Assembly: GCF_001624695.1 (NCBI RefSeq)
Contig: NZ_JSEP01000023.1
Location: 1 to 64,000 of the forward strand
DNA from: Labrenzia sp. OB1
Lineage (GTDB): Bacteria > Pseudomonadota > Alphaproteobacteria > Rhizobiales > Stappiaceae
Reading direction: 5' to 3'
Length of the DNA: 64,000 bases
Shown: positions 25,725-34,079 of the stretch, in pieces
How the letters are laid out: each line of letters begins with the position of its first letter
Position numbering within the stretch: the first letter of the stretch is position 1
Notes under the pieces: model-generated
The model's input: only the letters and a program-made list of their open reading frames with translations
What the model was told of the DNA's origin: nothing
The model's database searches: none
Program-made: the position numbers and the translations under genes

Positions 25725-26563
25725 CACTTGCCTCCCTCATTCGCGCGGAAAAACCGGTCGAGAACGATGGCAATCAGGACGATGCAGACTCCCACTTCGA
25801 ACCCTTGCGCGATGTTCATCGTGTTCAGCGCGCGCAACGTCGGGACGCCAAGACCGTCGGCTCCGACAAGCGCGGCGATCACCACCATGGAGAGAGAGAG
25901 CATGATGGTCTGCGTCAGGCTCGCCATGATCTGCGGCAGGGCATAGGGCAGTTCGATCTTCCACAGAAGCTGCGAGCGGGTCGCGCCGAAAGCCTCGCCC
26001 GCCTCAAGCAGCGCCGTCGGCGTTGAGGCAACGCCAAGCTGAGTCAAGCGGATCGGTGCGGGAATGGCGAAAATCACCGTGGCAATCAGCCCCGGCACCA
26101 TGCCGAGACCGAAGAGGATCAGCGCCGGAATGAGATAGACGAAGGTCGGGATGGTCTGCATCAGGTCCAGCACCGGGCGCAGCGCCGCGTAAAAGCGCGG
26201 ATTGTGCGCGCCGAGCACTCCCAGGGGCACGCCGACCGCCATGCAGACGACGGAAGCCGCAAGGACCAGCGCCAGCGTCTCCGTGGTCTCTTCCCAGTAG
26301 CCCTGATTGATGATCAGCAGGAGAGAGACCGCCACGAAGACCGCGAAGGTAATTGTCCGGTGCACCGCATACCCGAGCACAACGGCAATGGCGACGACGA
26401 CCAGTGGCGGCGGGGTCTGCAAAAGCCACAGGATGCCGTCGATCAGTGTCTCCAGAAAAAGCGAAATGCCGTCAAACACCCAATCGGCGTTGTCCGTGAG
26501 CCAATCGACCAGGGACCGCACCCAGGGTCCGATCGGCAACTTGTGGTCCGTCAGCCAGTTCAA
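25724..26563 (-). CDS. choW: Choline ABC transporter, permease
   Basis: A 279-residue inner-membrane permease of the betaine/choline class. The N-terminus WLTDHKLPIGPWVRSLVDWL matches ChoW proteins, and about six membrane helices follow, with the EAA-type loop GEAFGATRSQLLWKIELPYA that contacts ChoV. The start codon is TTG (26563), preceded by an AAGGGG site; no upstream in-frame ATG exists near it. The unusual start may lower translation relative to choX. A 120-base gap separates it from choX, common when the binding protein is made in excess. Confidence 0.9.
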   Translation of the reverse strand: MNWLTDHKLPIGPWVRSLVDWLTDNADWVFDGISLFLETLIDGILWLLQTPPPLVVVAIAVVLGYAVHRTITFAVFVAVSLLLIINQGYWEETTETLALVLAASVVCMAVGVPLGVLGAHNPRFYAALRPVLDLMQTIPTFVYLIPALILFGLGMVPGLIATVIFAIPAPIRLTQLGVASTPTALLEAGEAFGATRSQLLWKIELPYALPQIMASLTQTIMLSLSMVVIAALVGADGLGVPTLRALNTMNIAQGFEVGVCIVLIAIVLDRFFRANEGGK

Positions 26564-26683
26564 CCCGCAGCCCCTTCTTCTTTGCGTTAAAGACGACGGG
26601 GCACCGGCCGTAACAATCGTGCATCGGATCCGCGTTTGCTTGAACGCGGGATGCGCGCGGCCGGCGCCCTGTCAGACTCTCTT

Positions 26684-27628
26684 CTAGAGGCCGAGAGCGC
26701 CCTTCACGGCTGCGAAGCTGTCGCCGCCATCGAAAGTCTTGACGCCGACGAGCCAGTTCTCGAAGGTTGCCGGATGCACTTTCAGCCAGGCCGCTGCGGC
26801 CTTGTTGGGATCTTCGCCGTCGTTCAGGATCGCGCTCATGATCTCGTTTTCCATGGACAGCGAGAACTCCAGGTTCTCCAGCAGCTTGCCGACGTTCGGG
26901 CAGTCATTCACGTAGCCTGCGCGCACGTTGGTATAGACCGTCGCACCACCGTAATTCGGTCCGAAGATGTCATCACCGCCTTCAAGATAGGCCATTTCGA
27001 AGGTGGCGTTCATCGGGTGGGGTTCCCAGCCGAGGAAGACGATATCGCTGTCGCGTTTTCCGGCACGCGCAACCTGGGCAAGCATGCCCTGCTCGGAGGA
27101 TTCCACCACCTCGAAGCCTTCCAGGCCGTAAAGGTTCTCGTCGATCATGCCGATGATCAGGCGGTTGCCGTCGTTGCCCGGCTCGATGCCGTAGATCTTG
27201 CCGTCCAGATCGTCCTTGAACTTGGCGATGTCCTGAAAACTCTTCAGGCCCTTGTCGTAAGTGTACTGGGGAACGGCGAGCGTGTATTTCGCGCCTTCAA
27301 GATTGGCACGGACCGTCTCGACGGAACCGTCTTCCCTATAAGCCTTGATATCGCCTTCCATGGTCGGCATCCAGTTGCCAAGAAAAACGTCGATGTCCTT
27401 GTTCTTCATGGAGGCGTAGGTCACCGGCACGGACAGAAGCTTGACCTCGGGTTCATAGCCCAGAGCTTCCAGAACAACCGAAGTGGCCGCCGTTGTCGCC
27501 GTGATGTCTGTCCAGCCAACATCGGAGAAGCGGACGGTCTTGCAGCTTTCCGGATCATTCGCGAGCGCCGTTCCGGAAAGCATGAGCCCGAGAGCAAGTC
27601 CTCCAGCGAGTTTCGCTGCCATTTTCAT
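26684..27628 (-). CDS. choX: Choline ABC transporter, periplasmic binding protein
   Basis: A 314-residue OpuAC-type binding protein. Residues 1-23 are a signal peptide ending GTALA. The mature protein begins NDPESCKTVRFSDVGWTDI, as in ChoX, and has aromatic residues (W43-like in SDVGW, DVFLGNWMPTM, TYASMKN) that form the cation-pi cage for choline. A very strong site, AAAGGAGG, lies seven bases before the ATG. It is the first gene of the choXWV transcript, divergent from betI across a 207-bp region. High-affinity choline capture is the likely role; the exact specificity (choline over betaine) is inferred from the bet neighbours. Confidence 0.92.
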   Translation of the reverse strand: MKMAAKLAGGLALGLMLSGTALANDPESCKTVRFSDVGWTDITATTAATSVVLEALGYEPEVKLLSVPVTYASMKNKDIDVFLGNWMPTMEGDIKAYREDGSVETVRANLEGAKYTLAVPQYTYDKGLKSFQDIAKFKDDLDGKIYGIEPGNDGNRLIIGMIDENLYGLEGFEVVESSEQGMLAQVARAGKRDSDIVFLGWEPHPMNATFEMAYLEGGDDIFGPNYGGATVYTNVRAGYVNDCPNVGKLLENLEFSLSMENEIMSAILNDGEDPNKAAAAWLKVHPATFENWLVGVKTFDGGDSFAAVKGALGL

Positions 27629-27781
27629 TGAAATACCTCCTTTGGAAAGTCGACCTGGTTTTTGGTCGCAAGATTATTGTCGCAAGTTACAGGTTCAGCG
27701 CATGGGAAATCCACCCCGTTTCTCGACCGGTAGCCTGCCTAAAAGCAATCCAAACATCCACCGGAAAAATTTGCAAGTTTT

Positions 27782-27804
27782 CATTGATTGATTGATCAAT
27801 TAAA
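27782..27804. promoter_or_regulatory. Candidate BetI operator
   Basis: The stretch contains three overlapping attgatt-type repeats ending in the perfect palindrome attgatcaat (27791-27800). It lies 36 bases upstream of the betI start, within the choX/betI divergent region. BetI represses its own operon and choline uptake when choline is absent, and its known sites are AT-rich palindromes with TTGA...TCAA arms, which fits. Confidence 0.5.
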
Positions 27805-27835
27805 AATAAGACACCGGATGTATCTGGAGATCGCT

Positions 27836-28438
27836 ATGCCCAAGATCGGAATGGAAGCGAAACGGCGGCGCAGTCTTATCGACGCTACGGTGGATGCAAT
27901 TCACGAGCGTGGCTACAGCGACGTGACCATGGCACAGATCGCCAAGCGAGCCGGTGTGTCCGGCGGCCTCGTGCATCACTATTTCGGGTCGAAGGATCAG
28001 TTGCTCGCGGCGACCATGCGCCACCTGTTGACCGAACTCGGCCGCGCCATCCGCGAAAATCTCGCCGTGGCGAAAACGCCGCGCGAGCGGATCTCCGCGA
28101 TCATCGCGGGCAATTTCGCCGTCGATCAGTTCCAGCCCGCCGTGATCGCCGCGTGGCTGGCCTTTTACGTTCAGTCCCGGACAACGCAAAGCAACAGCCG
28201 GCTGCTGAAGATCTATGCCGCCCGGCTGGCGTCGAACCTCACGGTCGACCTGCGCGCCTTCATGACGCGCCCCGAGGCCCGGCTCGTCGCCGAAGGTACT
28301 GCTTCGATGATCGACGGGGTTTGGATCCGCCAGGCCCTCAGCGGTGCGCAGGCAGACCGGAAGACCGCCATTGCGCTGGTCGAGGACTATGTCGAAACCC
28401 AGATAGCGGCGCACGCACGCCGCGACGCCGACCAGTGA
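27836..28438 (+). CDS. betI: Choline-responsive TetR-family repressor
   Basis: A 200-residue repressor. The ATG at 27836 is chosen because [20 protein letters not shown] is the usual BetI N-terminus and GGAG precedes it; an in-frame extension upstream to 27788 adds an unrelated leader. The helix-turn-helix is [20 protein letters not shown] (residues about 33-52). The ligand domain retains the aromatic residues that hold choline, with [13 protein letters not shown] in the core. It is the first gene of betI-betA-betB, 16 bases before betA, and probably also controls choXWV through the palindrome at 27782-27804. Confidence 0.93.
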   Translation: MPKIGMEAKRRRSLIDATVDAIHERGYSDVTMAQIAKRAGVSGGLVHHYFGSKDQLLAATMRHLLTELGRAIRENLAVAKTPRERISAIIAGNFAVDQFQPAVIAAWLAFYVQSRTTQSNSRLLKIYAARLASNLTVDLRAFMTRPEARLVAEGTASMIDGVWIRQALSGAQADRKTAIALVEDYVETQIAAHARRDADQ

Positions 28439-28454
28439 ACCGCCCGGAGCGCTC

Positions 28455-30113
28455 ATGACCTTACAGTTCGACTTCATCATCGTCGGCGCGGGATCCGCCG
28501 GTTGCGCCATGGCCTCCAGGCTATCGGAAGATCCCCGGAACAAGGTTCTGGTGCTGGAATTCGGCGGCACCGATGCCGGACCGTTCATCCAGATGCCGGC
28601 CGCCCTGTCCTATCCCATGAACATGCCGCTTTATGACTGGGGGTTTGAAAGCGAACCGGAACCCCACCTCGGCGGAAGGCGCCTTGCAACGCCGCGCGGC
28701 AAGGTTGTCGGCGGCTCGTCCTCGATCAACGGCATGGTCTATGTGCGCGGCCACGCCTGCGATTTCGACACCTGGGAGGAGATGGGCGCCAACGGCTGGG
28801 GCTACCGGCATGTGCTGCCCTACTACAAGCGACTGGAAACAAGCCATGGCGGCCAGAGCGGCTGGCGCGGCACGGACGGTCCCTTGCATGTGACCCGCGG
28901 CACCAAGTGGAACCCGTTGTTCCACGCCTTCAAGGATGCCGGGGAACAGGCCGGATACGGCGTGACCGCGGACTACAACGGCGAGCGCCAGGAAGGTTTC
29001 GCGGACATGGAAATGACGGTCTACAAAGGCCGTCGCTGGTCCGCCGCCAATGCCTATCTGAAGCCTGCGCTCAAGCGTGGCAATCTTGACCTGATCAAGG
29101 GCGCCCTGGTGCGCAAGGTCCTCATCGAGAACGGCCGCGCAGTGGGTGTGGAGTTCGAAACCGGAGGGGAAGTCCGCGAGGCAAGGGCCGGCCGCGAAGT
29201 GATCCTGGCGGCCTCGTCCATCAATTCGCCGAAGATCCTCATGCAGTCCGGCATCGGTCCGGCGGCTCACCTCCAGGAAATGGGGATCGACGTGATCGCC
29301 AACCGGCCCGGCGTAGGCTCCAATCTGCAGGACCATCTGGAACTCTATTTACAGCAGGCCTGCACCCAGCCCATCACGCTCTACAAGCACTGGAACCTCG
29401 TTTCCAAAGCGCTGATCGGGGCGCAATGGCTGTTCTTCAAGCAGGGTCTCGGAGCGTCGAACCAGTTCGAGAGCTGCGCCTTCATCCGCTCCAGGGCGGG
29501 CGTCAGATACCCGGACATCCAGTATCATTTCCTGCCCTTCGCCGTGCGCTATGACGGGCAGGCGGCGGCGGAAGGTCATGGCTTCCAGGCCCATGTCGGG
29601 CCGATGCGATCAAAGTCGCGAGGGCAGGTCCGGCTGACGTCCGGCGACCCGCACGGCAAACCCTCGATCCTGTTCAACTACATGTCGCACGAGGAGGACT
29701 GGGAGGATTTCCGCCGCTGCATCCGCCTGACGCGGGAGGTTTTCGGCCAGGAGGCATTCGCCCCCTATCGCGGCAAGGAAATCCAGCCGGGAGATGACGT
29801 CCAGAGCGACGATGCGCTGAACGACTTCATCCGTGAACACGTGGAAAGCGCCTATCATCCCTGCGGAACCTGCAAGATGGGTTCCACGGACGATCCGATG
29901 GCCGTTGTCGATCCGGAATGCCGGGTGATCGGCGTCGAGGCCCTGCGTGTTGCCGACAGTTCCATTTTTCCGCAAATCACCAATGGCAATCTGAATGCTC
30001 CGTCGATTATGGTCGGGGAAAAGGCATCCGACCATATTCTCGGCAAGGACCCGCTGCCGGCGTCCAACCAGGAACCCTGGATCAACCCGGCGTGGGAAAC
30101 CAGCCAGCGCTGA
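28455..30113 (+). CDS. betA: Choline dehydrogenase
   Basis: A 552-residue GMC-family flavoprotein oxidising choline to betaine aldehyde at the membrane. The FAD-binding [18 protein letters not shown] opens the protein; GMC signatures are [18 protein letters not shown] and, near the C-terminus, the active-site HxxGTCKMG ([10 protein letters not shown]) with [19 protein letters not shown]. Length and motifs match BetA. It follows betI by 16 bases and precedes betB by 50, forming one transcript. No choline sulfatase (betC) is in the cluster. Confidence 0.94.
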   Translation: MTLQFDFIIVGAGSAGCAMASRLSEDPRNKVLVLEFGGTDAGPFIQMPAALSYPMNMPLYDWGFESEPEPHLGGRRLATPRGKVVGGSSSINGMVYVRGHACDFDTWEEMGANGWGYRHVLPYYKRLETSHGGQSGWRGTDGPLHVTRGTKWNPLFHAFKDAGEQAGYGVTADYNGERQEGFADMEMTVYKGRRWSAANAYLKPALKRGNLDLIKGALVRKVLIENGRAVGVEFETGGEVREARAGREVILAASSINSPKILMQSGIGPAAHLQEMGIDVIANRPGVGSNLQDHLELYLQQACTQPITLYKHWNLVSKALIGAQWLFFKQGLGASNQFESCAFIRSRAGVRYPDIQYHFLPFAVRYDGQAAAEGHGFQAHVGPMRSKSRGQVRLTSGDPHGKPSILFNYMSHEEDWEDFRRCIRLTREVFGQEAFAPYRGKEIQPGDDVQSDDALNDFIREHVESAYHPCGTCKMGSTDDPMAVVDPECRVIGVEALRVADSSIFPQITNGNLNAPSIMVGEKASDHILGKDPLPASNQEPWINPAWETSQR

Positions 30114-30163
30114 AGCCATTCACTGATATAACGCCATTCACACCGTCAAGCAGGAGCCAACAC

Positions 30164-31627
30164 ATGCGCGCCCAACCGCAAGCCTCGCACTATATCGGCG
30201 GCTCTTACCTGGAAAGCCAGGATGGAACGCCGTTCGACTCGCTCTATCCGGCCAGCGGTGAAGTGATCGCCCGGATCATGACCGCCGACGACAGCGTGAT
30301 CGAGGCAGCCATCCGCACCGCGAAGGACGGCCAGAAGATCTGGGCCGCAACATCGCCGGCGGAGCGTGGCCGCGTCCTGCGCCGGACCGCGGAAATCCTG
30401 CGCGAGAAAAACCGGGAGCTGTCGGTCCTGGAAACGCTCGATACCGGCAAGCCCCTGCAGGAAACGCTGATCGCCGACGCCGCATCCGGTGCGGATTGCC
30501 TGGAATATTACGGCGGCCTTGCCGCGACGCTGACAGGCGAGCATATCGATCTCGGCGGCTCCTTCGCCTATACGAAGCGCGAGCCGCTCGGCATCTGCTT
30601 CGGCATCGGCGCCTGGAACTATCCGATCCAGATCGCCTGCTGGAAAGCGGCTCCCGCGCTGGTCTGCGGCAATGCCATGATCTTCAAACCCTCCGAGGTC
30701 ACGCCGCTCAGCGCTCTGAAGCTGGCCGAAGCCCTGAGCGAGGCCGGCCTGCCGGACGGGGTCTTCAACGTTCTTCAAGGGTTCGGCGATGTGGGAGCAA
30801 GGATGGTCGCGCATCCGGACGTCGCCAAGATATCCCTGACCGGTTCCGTGCCGACCGGCGCGAAGGTCGCGGCCCTTGCGGGCGAACATCTGAAGAAAAC
30901 GACGCTGGAACTGGGCGGAAAGTCGCCCCTGATCATCTTCCAGGACGCGGACATCGAAAACGCGGTGTCGGCGGCGATCAACGCCAATTTCTATTCCACC
31001 GGCCAGATCTGTTCCAATGGAACCAGGGTCTTCGTCCACGCAGACATCAAGGAACAATTCGTTGCCCGCCTTGCCGAGCGCACCCGAGGGGCGGTGCTGG
31101 GCAATCCGCTGGACGAAGCCACCAATATCGGCCCACTCGTCTCCAGACAGCAACTGGACAAGGTTCTGCACTACATGCAGGTCGGCCGTGACGATGGCGC
31201 CCGGCTCGTGTGTGGCGGCGGCGCTGCCACAGTGGATACATTTCCTGACGGTTTTTTCGTGCAGCCGACGGTTTTCGCGGATGTGAAAGACGACATGCGC
31301 ATCGCCCGCGAGGAAATCTTCGGTCCGGTGCTCAGCGTCCTCGATTTCACCGATGAGGACGATGTTGTCGCGCGGGCCAACGACACGGAATTCGGTCTCG
31401 CCGCCGGCGTCTTCACCAGCGACATCCAGCGCGCGCACCGGGTGGTCGACAAGCTTCAGGCGGGCACCTGCTGGATCAACACCTACAATCTGACCCCCAT
31501 CGAAATGCCCTTCGGCGGCTACAAGAAATCGGGCATCGGCCGCGAGAACGGCCATGCGGCAATCGCCTATTACAGTCAGGTGAAAAGCGTCTACGTGGAA
31601 ATGGGCGGCGTCGAGGCGGCTTTCTAG
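30164..31627 (+). CDS. betB: Betaine-aldehyde dehydrogenase
   Basis: A 487-residue NAD(P)-dependent aldehyde dehydrogenase producing glycine betaine, the osmoprotectant. The ATG at 30164 has AGGAG eight bases upstream; the frame is open back to 29918, inside betA, but those codons are not family-like. The glutamate signature is [10 protein letters not shown] and the catalytic cysteine lies in [14 protein letters not shown], which is the BetB form. It ends with the [12 protein letters not shown] motif. It is the last gene of the betIAB operon. Confidence 0.93.
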   Translation: MRAQPQASHYIGGSYLESQDGTPFDSLYPASGEVIARIMTADDSVIEAAIRTAKDGQKIWAATSPAERGRVLRRTAEILREKNRELSVLETLDTGKPLQETLIADAASGADCLEYYGGLAATLTGEHIDLGGSFAYTKREPLGICFGIGAWNYPIQIACWKAAPALVCGNAMIFKPSEVTPLSALKLAEALSEAGLPDGVFNVLQGFGDVGARMVAHPDVAKISLTGSVPTGAKVAALAGEHLKKTTLELGGKSPLIIFQDADIENAVSAAINANFYSTGQICSNGTRVFVHADIKEQFVARLAERTRGAVLGNPLDEATNIGPLVSRQQLDKVLHYMQVGRDDGARLVCGGGAATVDTFPDGFFVQPTVFADVKDDMRIAREEIFGPVLSVLDFTDEDDVVARANDTEFGLAAGVFTSDIQRAHRVVDKLQAGTCWINTYNLTPIEMPFGGYKKSGIGRENGHAAIAYYSQVKSVYVEMGGVEAAF

Positions 31628-31677
31628 AGCTGTGTGCCGTCCCGGCCCTGAGTCGGACCTGCCTCTGCCGCTTTCCA

Positions 31678-31698
31678 GCCCCGGCTTTGGGCCGGGGC
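31678..31698. terminator. GC-rich hairpin between betB and hemP
   Basis: A 7-bp perfect stem (31678-31684 with 31692-31698) separates the converging betB and hemP genes. It has no T-run, so terminator activity is uncertain. Confidence 0.35.
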
Positions 31699-31718
31699 GA
31701 CGACGGCGTAAACCGTTA

Positions 31719-31934
31719 TCACTTCGTCAGGATCAGCTTGCCCTGTTTGGTGATCGACAACCGGTAGGTTTCGTCATTGTGATGAATGTGGATCTGCCGG
31801 ACCCTGCCGAACAATTCCCGAGAATCGAAATCCGTCTTGGCTTCCATGGACTGCGTTCCGGCGAGAACTCTCCGGGAGGGGCTCGAGGTACTGAGGGACA
31901 GGCGGCGCTTCTGGCTGTTTGCGGTCGGTGTCAT
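31719..31934 (-). CDS. hemP: Hemin uptake protein HemP/HmuP
   Basis: A 71-residue protein whose C-terminal half SRELFGRVRQIHIHHNDETY followed by RLSITKQGKLILTK is the full HemP domain. AAGGAG lies nine bases upstream of the ATG. In rhizobia HmuP is needed for haem receptor expression and acts as a co-activator with Irr. The promoter carries two TGA-N9-TCA motifs (32030-32044 and 32055-32069), the iron-responsive operator bound by RirA, and the rirA gene itself lies beyond, so iron repression is expected. No haem receptor or hmuTUV genes are adjacent. Confidence 0.9.
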   Translation of the reverse strand: MTPTANSQKRRLSLSTSSPSRRVLAGTQSMEAKTDFDSRELFGRVRQIHIHHNDETYRLSITKQGKLILTK

Positions 31935-32029
31935 GCGCGCAATCGCTCCTTAGGCTTTCGGTTTGCTCACTGTTTCGCCCGGTTTTCGGGGCCGTTCCGG
32001 TGAGCGGTTCGGCGTATGGAATTTAAAGG

Positions 32030-32044
32030 TGAGTTAAAAACTCA
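32030..32044. promoter_or_regulatory. Iron-responsive operator (RirA box) 1 of hemP
   Basis: The bases tgagttaaaaactca form a TGA-N9-TCA palindrome, the consensus of the rhizobial IRO motif. It lies just downstream of a TATAAA -10 element on the reverse strand (32047-32052), so a bound repressor would cover the hemP transcription start. Confidence 0.7.
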
Positions 32045-32054
32045 ACTTTATACT

Positions 32055-32069
32055 TGACACTCATACTCA
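32055..32069. promoter_or_regulatory. Iron-responsive operator (RirA box) 2 of hemP
   Basis: A second TGA-N9-TCA match whose arms extend to ACTTGA (32052-32057) and TCAAGT (32067-32072). It lies between the hemP -10 element and the expected -35 position, and also overlaps a plus-strand TTGACA. Centre-to-centre distance to box 1 is 25 bp. Confidence 0.65.
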
Positions 32070-32266
32070 AGTTTTTCTATCAAGGCAATGCCTGATCGAA
32101 ATGGAACTGGAAATCGCGTCCTCCGGTTTTGATTGAGACAGGGCCTCTGAGTGATCAGGGGCAGCAAATGCCAGGCAAGCCAACCGCCCTCTCCTCTCCC
32201 TCAGCGGCCAGCCAGCCAGGCACTTCCCACTCCCCCGACCACAGAGACACAAACGGCCACGGCCAC

Positions 32267-32297
32267 AAAAAAAGCGCCAACCGGATGGTGGCGCTTT
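32267..32297 (-). terminator. Rho-independent terminator of rirA
   Basis: The 9-bp stem aaagcgcca/tggcgcttt (32271-32279 with 32289-32297) is followed on the reverse strand by seven T residues. It lies 32 bases after the rirA stop codon. Confidence 0.82.
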
Positions 32298-32328
32298 GAA
32301 ATGTCGTCGGTGTCTTTCGCGAAAGGTC

Positions 32329-32793
32329 TTAAGCGTTCGCAGCCAGCGGCGGCTTGGCCGCGTCTATCTTGAGCAGGTCGCGCATGCCGAAACGGTCTTC
32401 TGACAAATCGGCGATCGACTTGGTGTCGAGCACTTCCATGAATGCTTCCAGCGCTTCGTGAAGCAGGCCGTTGAAACCGCAGGAAACGATCAGGGGGCAG
32501 TCCTTACGGCCTGAATCAAAACATTCCGCCAGAAGGAAGCTTTCCTCCGCAGCCCGAACCACTTCGCCGACGGTGATCTCTTCGGCCGGGCGAGCCAGCA
32601 TAACCCCGCCATTGCGGCCGCGGATGGTCCTGATCAGATTGGAATCGACCAGCACCTTCATGATCTTGAACAGATGTGTCTCGGACATGTCGAAGCTGGC
32701 CGCAATGTCCGCGACTTTGCTCGGCTTGTCCGGATTGACTGCGCAATACATGAGCGCGCGCACGGCATAGTTGGTCTGTTGTGTCAAACGCAT
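32329..32793 (-). CDS. rirA: Iron-responsive Rrf2-family repressor RirA
   Basis: A 154-residue Rrf2 regulator. The winged helix occupies residues 1-70 (MRLTQQTNYAVRALMYCAVN, then TIRGRNGGVMLARPA). Cysteines are at 91, 99 and 105 (ECFDSGRKDCPLIVSCGF, i.e. C-x7-C-x5-C), the same numbers as the cluster cysteines of Rhizobium leguminosarum RirA and unlike IscR (C-x5-C-x5-C). RirA with its [4Fe-4S] cluster represses iron-uptake genes when iron is plentiful. The linked hemP promoter has two RirA-type boxes. Upstream of rirA is an Irr-box-like site, which suggests mutual control with Irr. Confidence 0.88.
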   Translation of the reverse strand: MRLTQQTNYAVRALMYCAVNPDKPSKVADIAASFDMSETHLFKIMKVLVDSNLIRTIRGRNGGVMLARPAEEITVGEVVRAAEESFLLAECFDSGRKDCPLIVSCGFNGLLHEALEAFMEVLDTKSIADLSEDRFGMRDLLKIDAAKPPLAANA

Positions 32794-32855
32794 CTCGTAG
32801 ATATGAGGCGCGCAGTGCCAAAGGTCAATGCTAAAAATTGAATGTTGGAGACCAC

Positions 32856-32872
32856 TTTAGAAAAGTTCAATT
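32856..32872 (-). promoter_or_regulatory. Irr-box-like site upstream of rirA
   Basis: The plus-strand sequence tttagaaaagttcaatt has an exact left half of the Irr iron-control element (TTTAGAA) and a degenerate right half. It lies 63 bases upstream of the rirA start. In Agrobacterium Irr represses rirA, so the placement makes sense, but the match is only partial. Confidence 0.35.
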
Positions 32873-32929
32873 AATTCAGCTTCTTACTTGCCATCCCATA
32901 AAGGTACTCCCTCCCGGCTCACATTGGCA

Positions 32930-33988
32930 TTATTGCCTATTTTCGAAAGAATCGGGAATAGCAGGCAGGTTGTCCTTCAGAAAAACATCGATGCCGATGC
33001 GCTCCTGCCCGTCAATGATTTCCGCGCCGTCGCACAGGGCCTTGAGCACGCGCATGGCGCTGCGGATCTCGTGTCCGGGGTCCTGGGCGATCACCGCATC
33101 AAGCACACCGTCCCGCAAGGCGTCGCGCGTGTAAGGGGTCAGTTCGTGCCCGACGAAAACCACCTCCTGTGCCCGGCCAGTGCCCTGAAGAGCTGCGATC
33201 GTGCCCCGGTTGCCCGCGCCTATATTGTAGAGACCGGCCAGGTCCGGGTGTTCTTCCAGCAGTCCGCGCACCAGATCCGCGTTGCGGGCGTTGTCGTCGC
33301 GGCCCTCGCGAACCTTGAGCAATTGCAGATGCGGAAAGTCCGCCTCGATCACCTCCCTGCAGCCGGCGAAACGTTCGGCGTGATCGCGCAGCCCGAGAGA
33401 GCCGGCAATCAGAGCGACCTTCGCCTTCTCCTTCTGCAGGAACCGCCCCAGCAACCTGCCTGCTGTGCGCCCTGCCGCCATGTTGTCGATGCCGACGAAA
33501 TGCTGACGGGTGGAAGACGGATGATCGGAGACCAGCGTCACTACCGGCACGCCGCGATCCTGGAGACGGTCAATGGCGGCCCGCACTTCCGGAAAGGCTG
33601 GTGCGACCACCGCCACGCCATCGCAGATCGCCCGTTCGATGATCGCAAGCGTCCCGGCAACCCGGTGACCGTCGAATGCGTCAATCGGCTCGACATGAAC
33701 ATGCATGCGCTCGCCACTCATGGTTTCGGCATGCGACAGCGCCTCACGGGTCAGATCCTCCATGAAGGCATTCGGACCGTTGGGCAGAAGAAAATGAAAC
33801 CGGTAGAGGCGTTTCTTCGCGAGGCCCGCGGCGAAGACGTCAGGCTTGTAGTTCAGCGTTTCGGCCGCCTGCTTCACCTTTTCAATGGTGTTCTGGCGCA
33901 CACCCGGGCGCCCGTTCAGCACCCGGTCGACCGTCGCAAGGCTCACTCCGGCCGCCTCGGCCACATCGTGTATCGTCACTCGCCGCAT
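32930..33988 (-). CDS. LacI-family transcriptional regulator
   Basis: A 352-residue regulator starting at the ATG at 33988, with a GGGGG site upstream. The helix-turn-helix TIHDVAEAAGVSLATVDRVL is at residues 4-23, with the hinge helix that follows binding the operator minor groove. Residues about 60-345 form a periplasmic-binding-protein-like sugar sensor (Peripla_BP_4 type). Neighbouring genes are rirA and a flavoprotein, with no sugar operon in sight, so its target may be remote. The alpha-glucoside palindrome at 17370-17385 could be bound by a regulator of this family, but nothing ties this protein to it. Confidence 0.88.
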   Translation of the reverse strand: MRRVTIHDVAEAAGVSLATVDRVLNGRPGVRQNTIEKVKQAAETLNYKPDVFAAGLAKKRLYRFHFLLPNGPNAFMEDLTREALSHAETMSGERMHVHVEPIDAFDGHRVAGTLAIIERAICDGVAVVAPAFPEVRAAIDRLQDRGVPVVTLVSDHPSSTRQHFVGIDNMAAGRTAGRLLGRFLQKEKAKVALIAGSLGLRDHAERFAGCREVIEADFPHLQLLKVREGRDDNARNADLVRGLLEEHPDLAGLYNIGAGNRGTIAALQGTGRAQEVVFVGHELTPYTRDALRDGVLDAVIAQDPGHEIRSAMRVLKALCDGAEIIDGQERIGIDVFLKDNLPAIPDSFENRQ

Positions 33989-34079
33989 TCAATCCCCCGA
34001 TTTTGTCAGGAGTATAGTCCCGAATGAGGTGCGGTCATCAAAAAATGCTGCAGTGCGTGATGGCCGTTACCCAGGACGT

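Larger units (their letters stand above)
31935..32328. other. hemP promoter region and non-coding stretch before rirA 3' end
   Basis: These 394 bases contain the hemP promoter with two iron boxes, then about 200 bases with no convincing gene, then the rirA terminator. A plus-strand TTGACA (32054-32059) and TATCAA (32078-32083) with 18-bp spacing could drive an unannotated plus-strand RNA. Confidence 0.5.
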
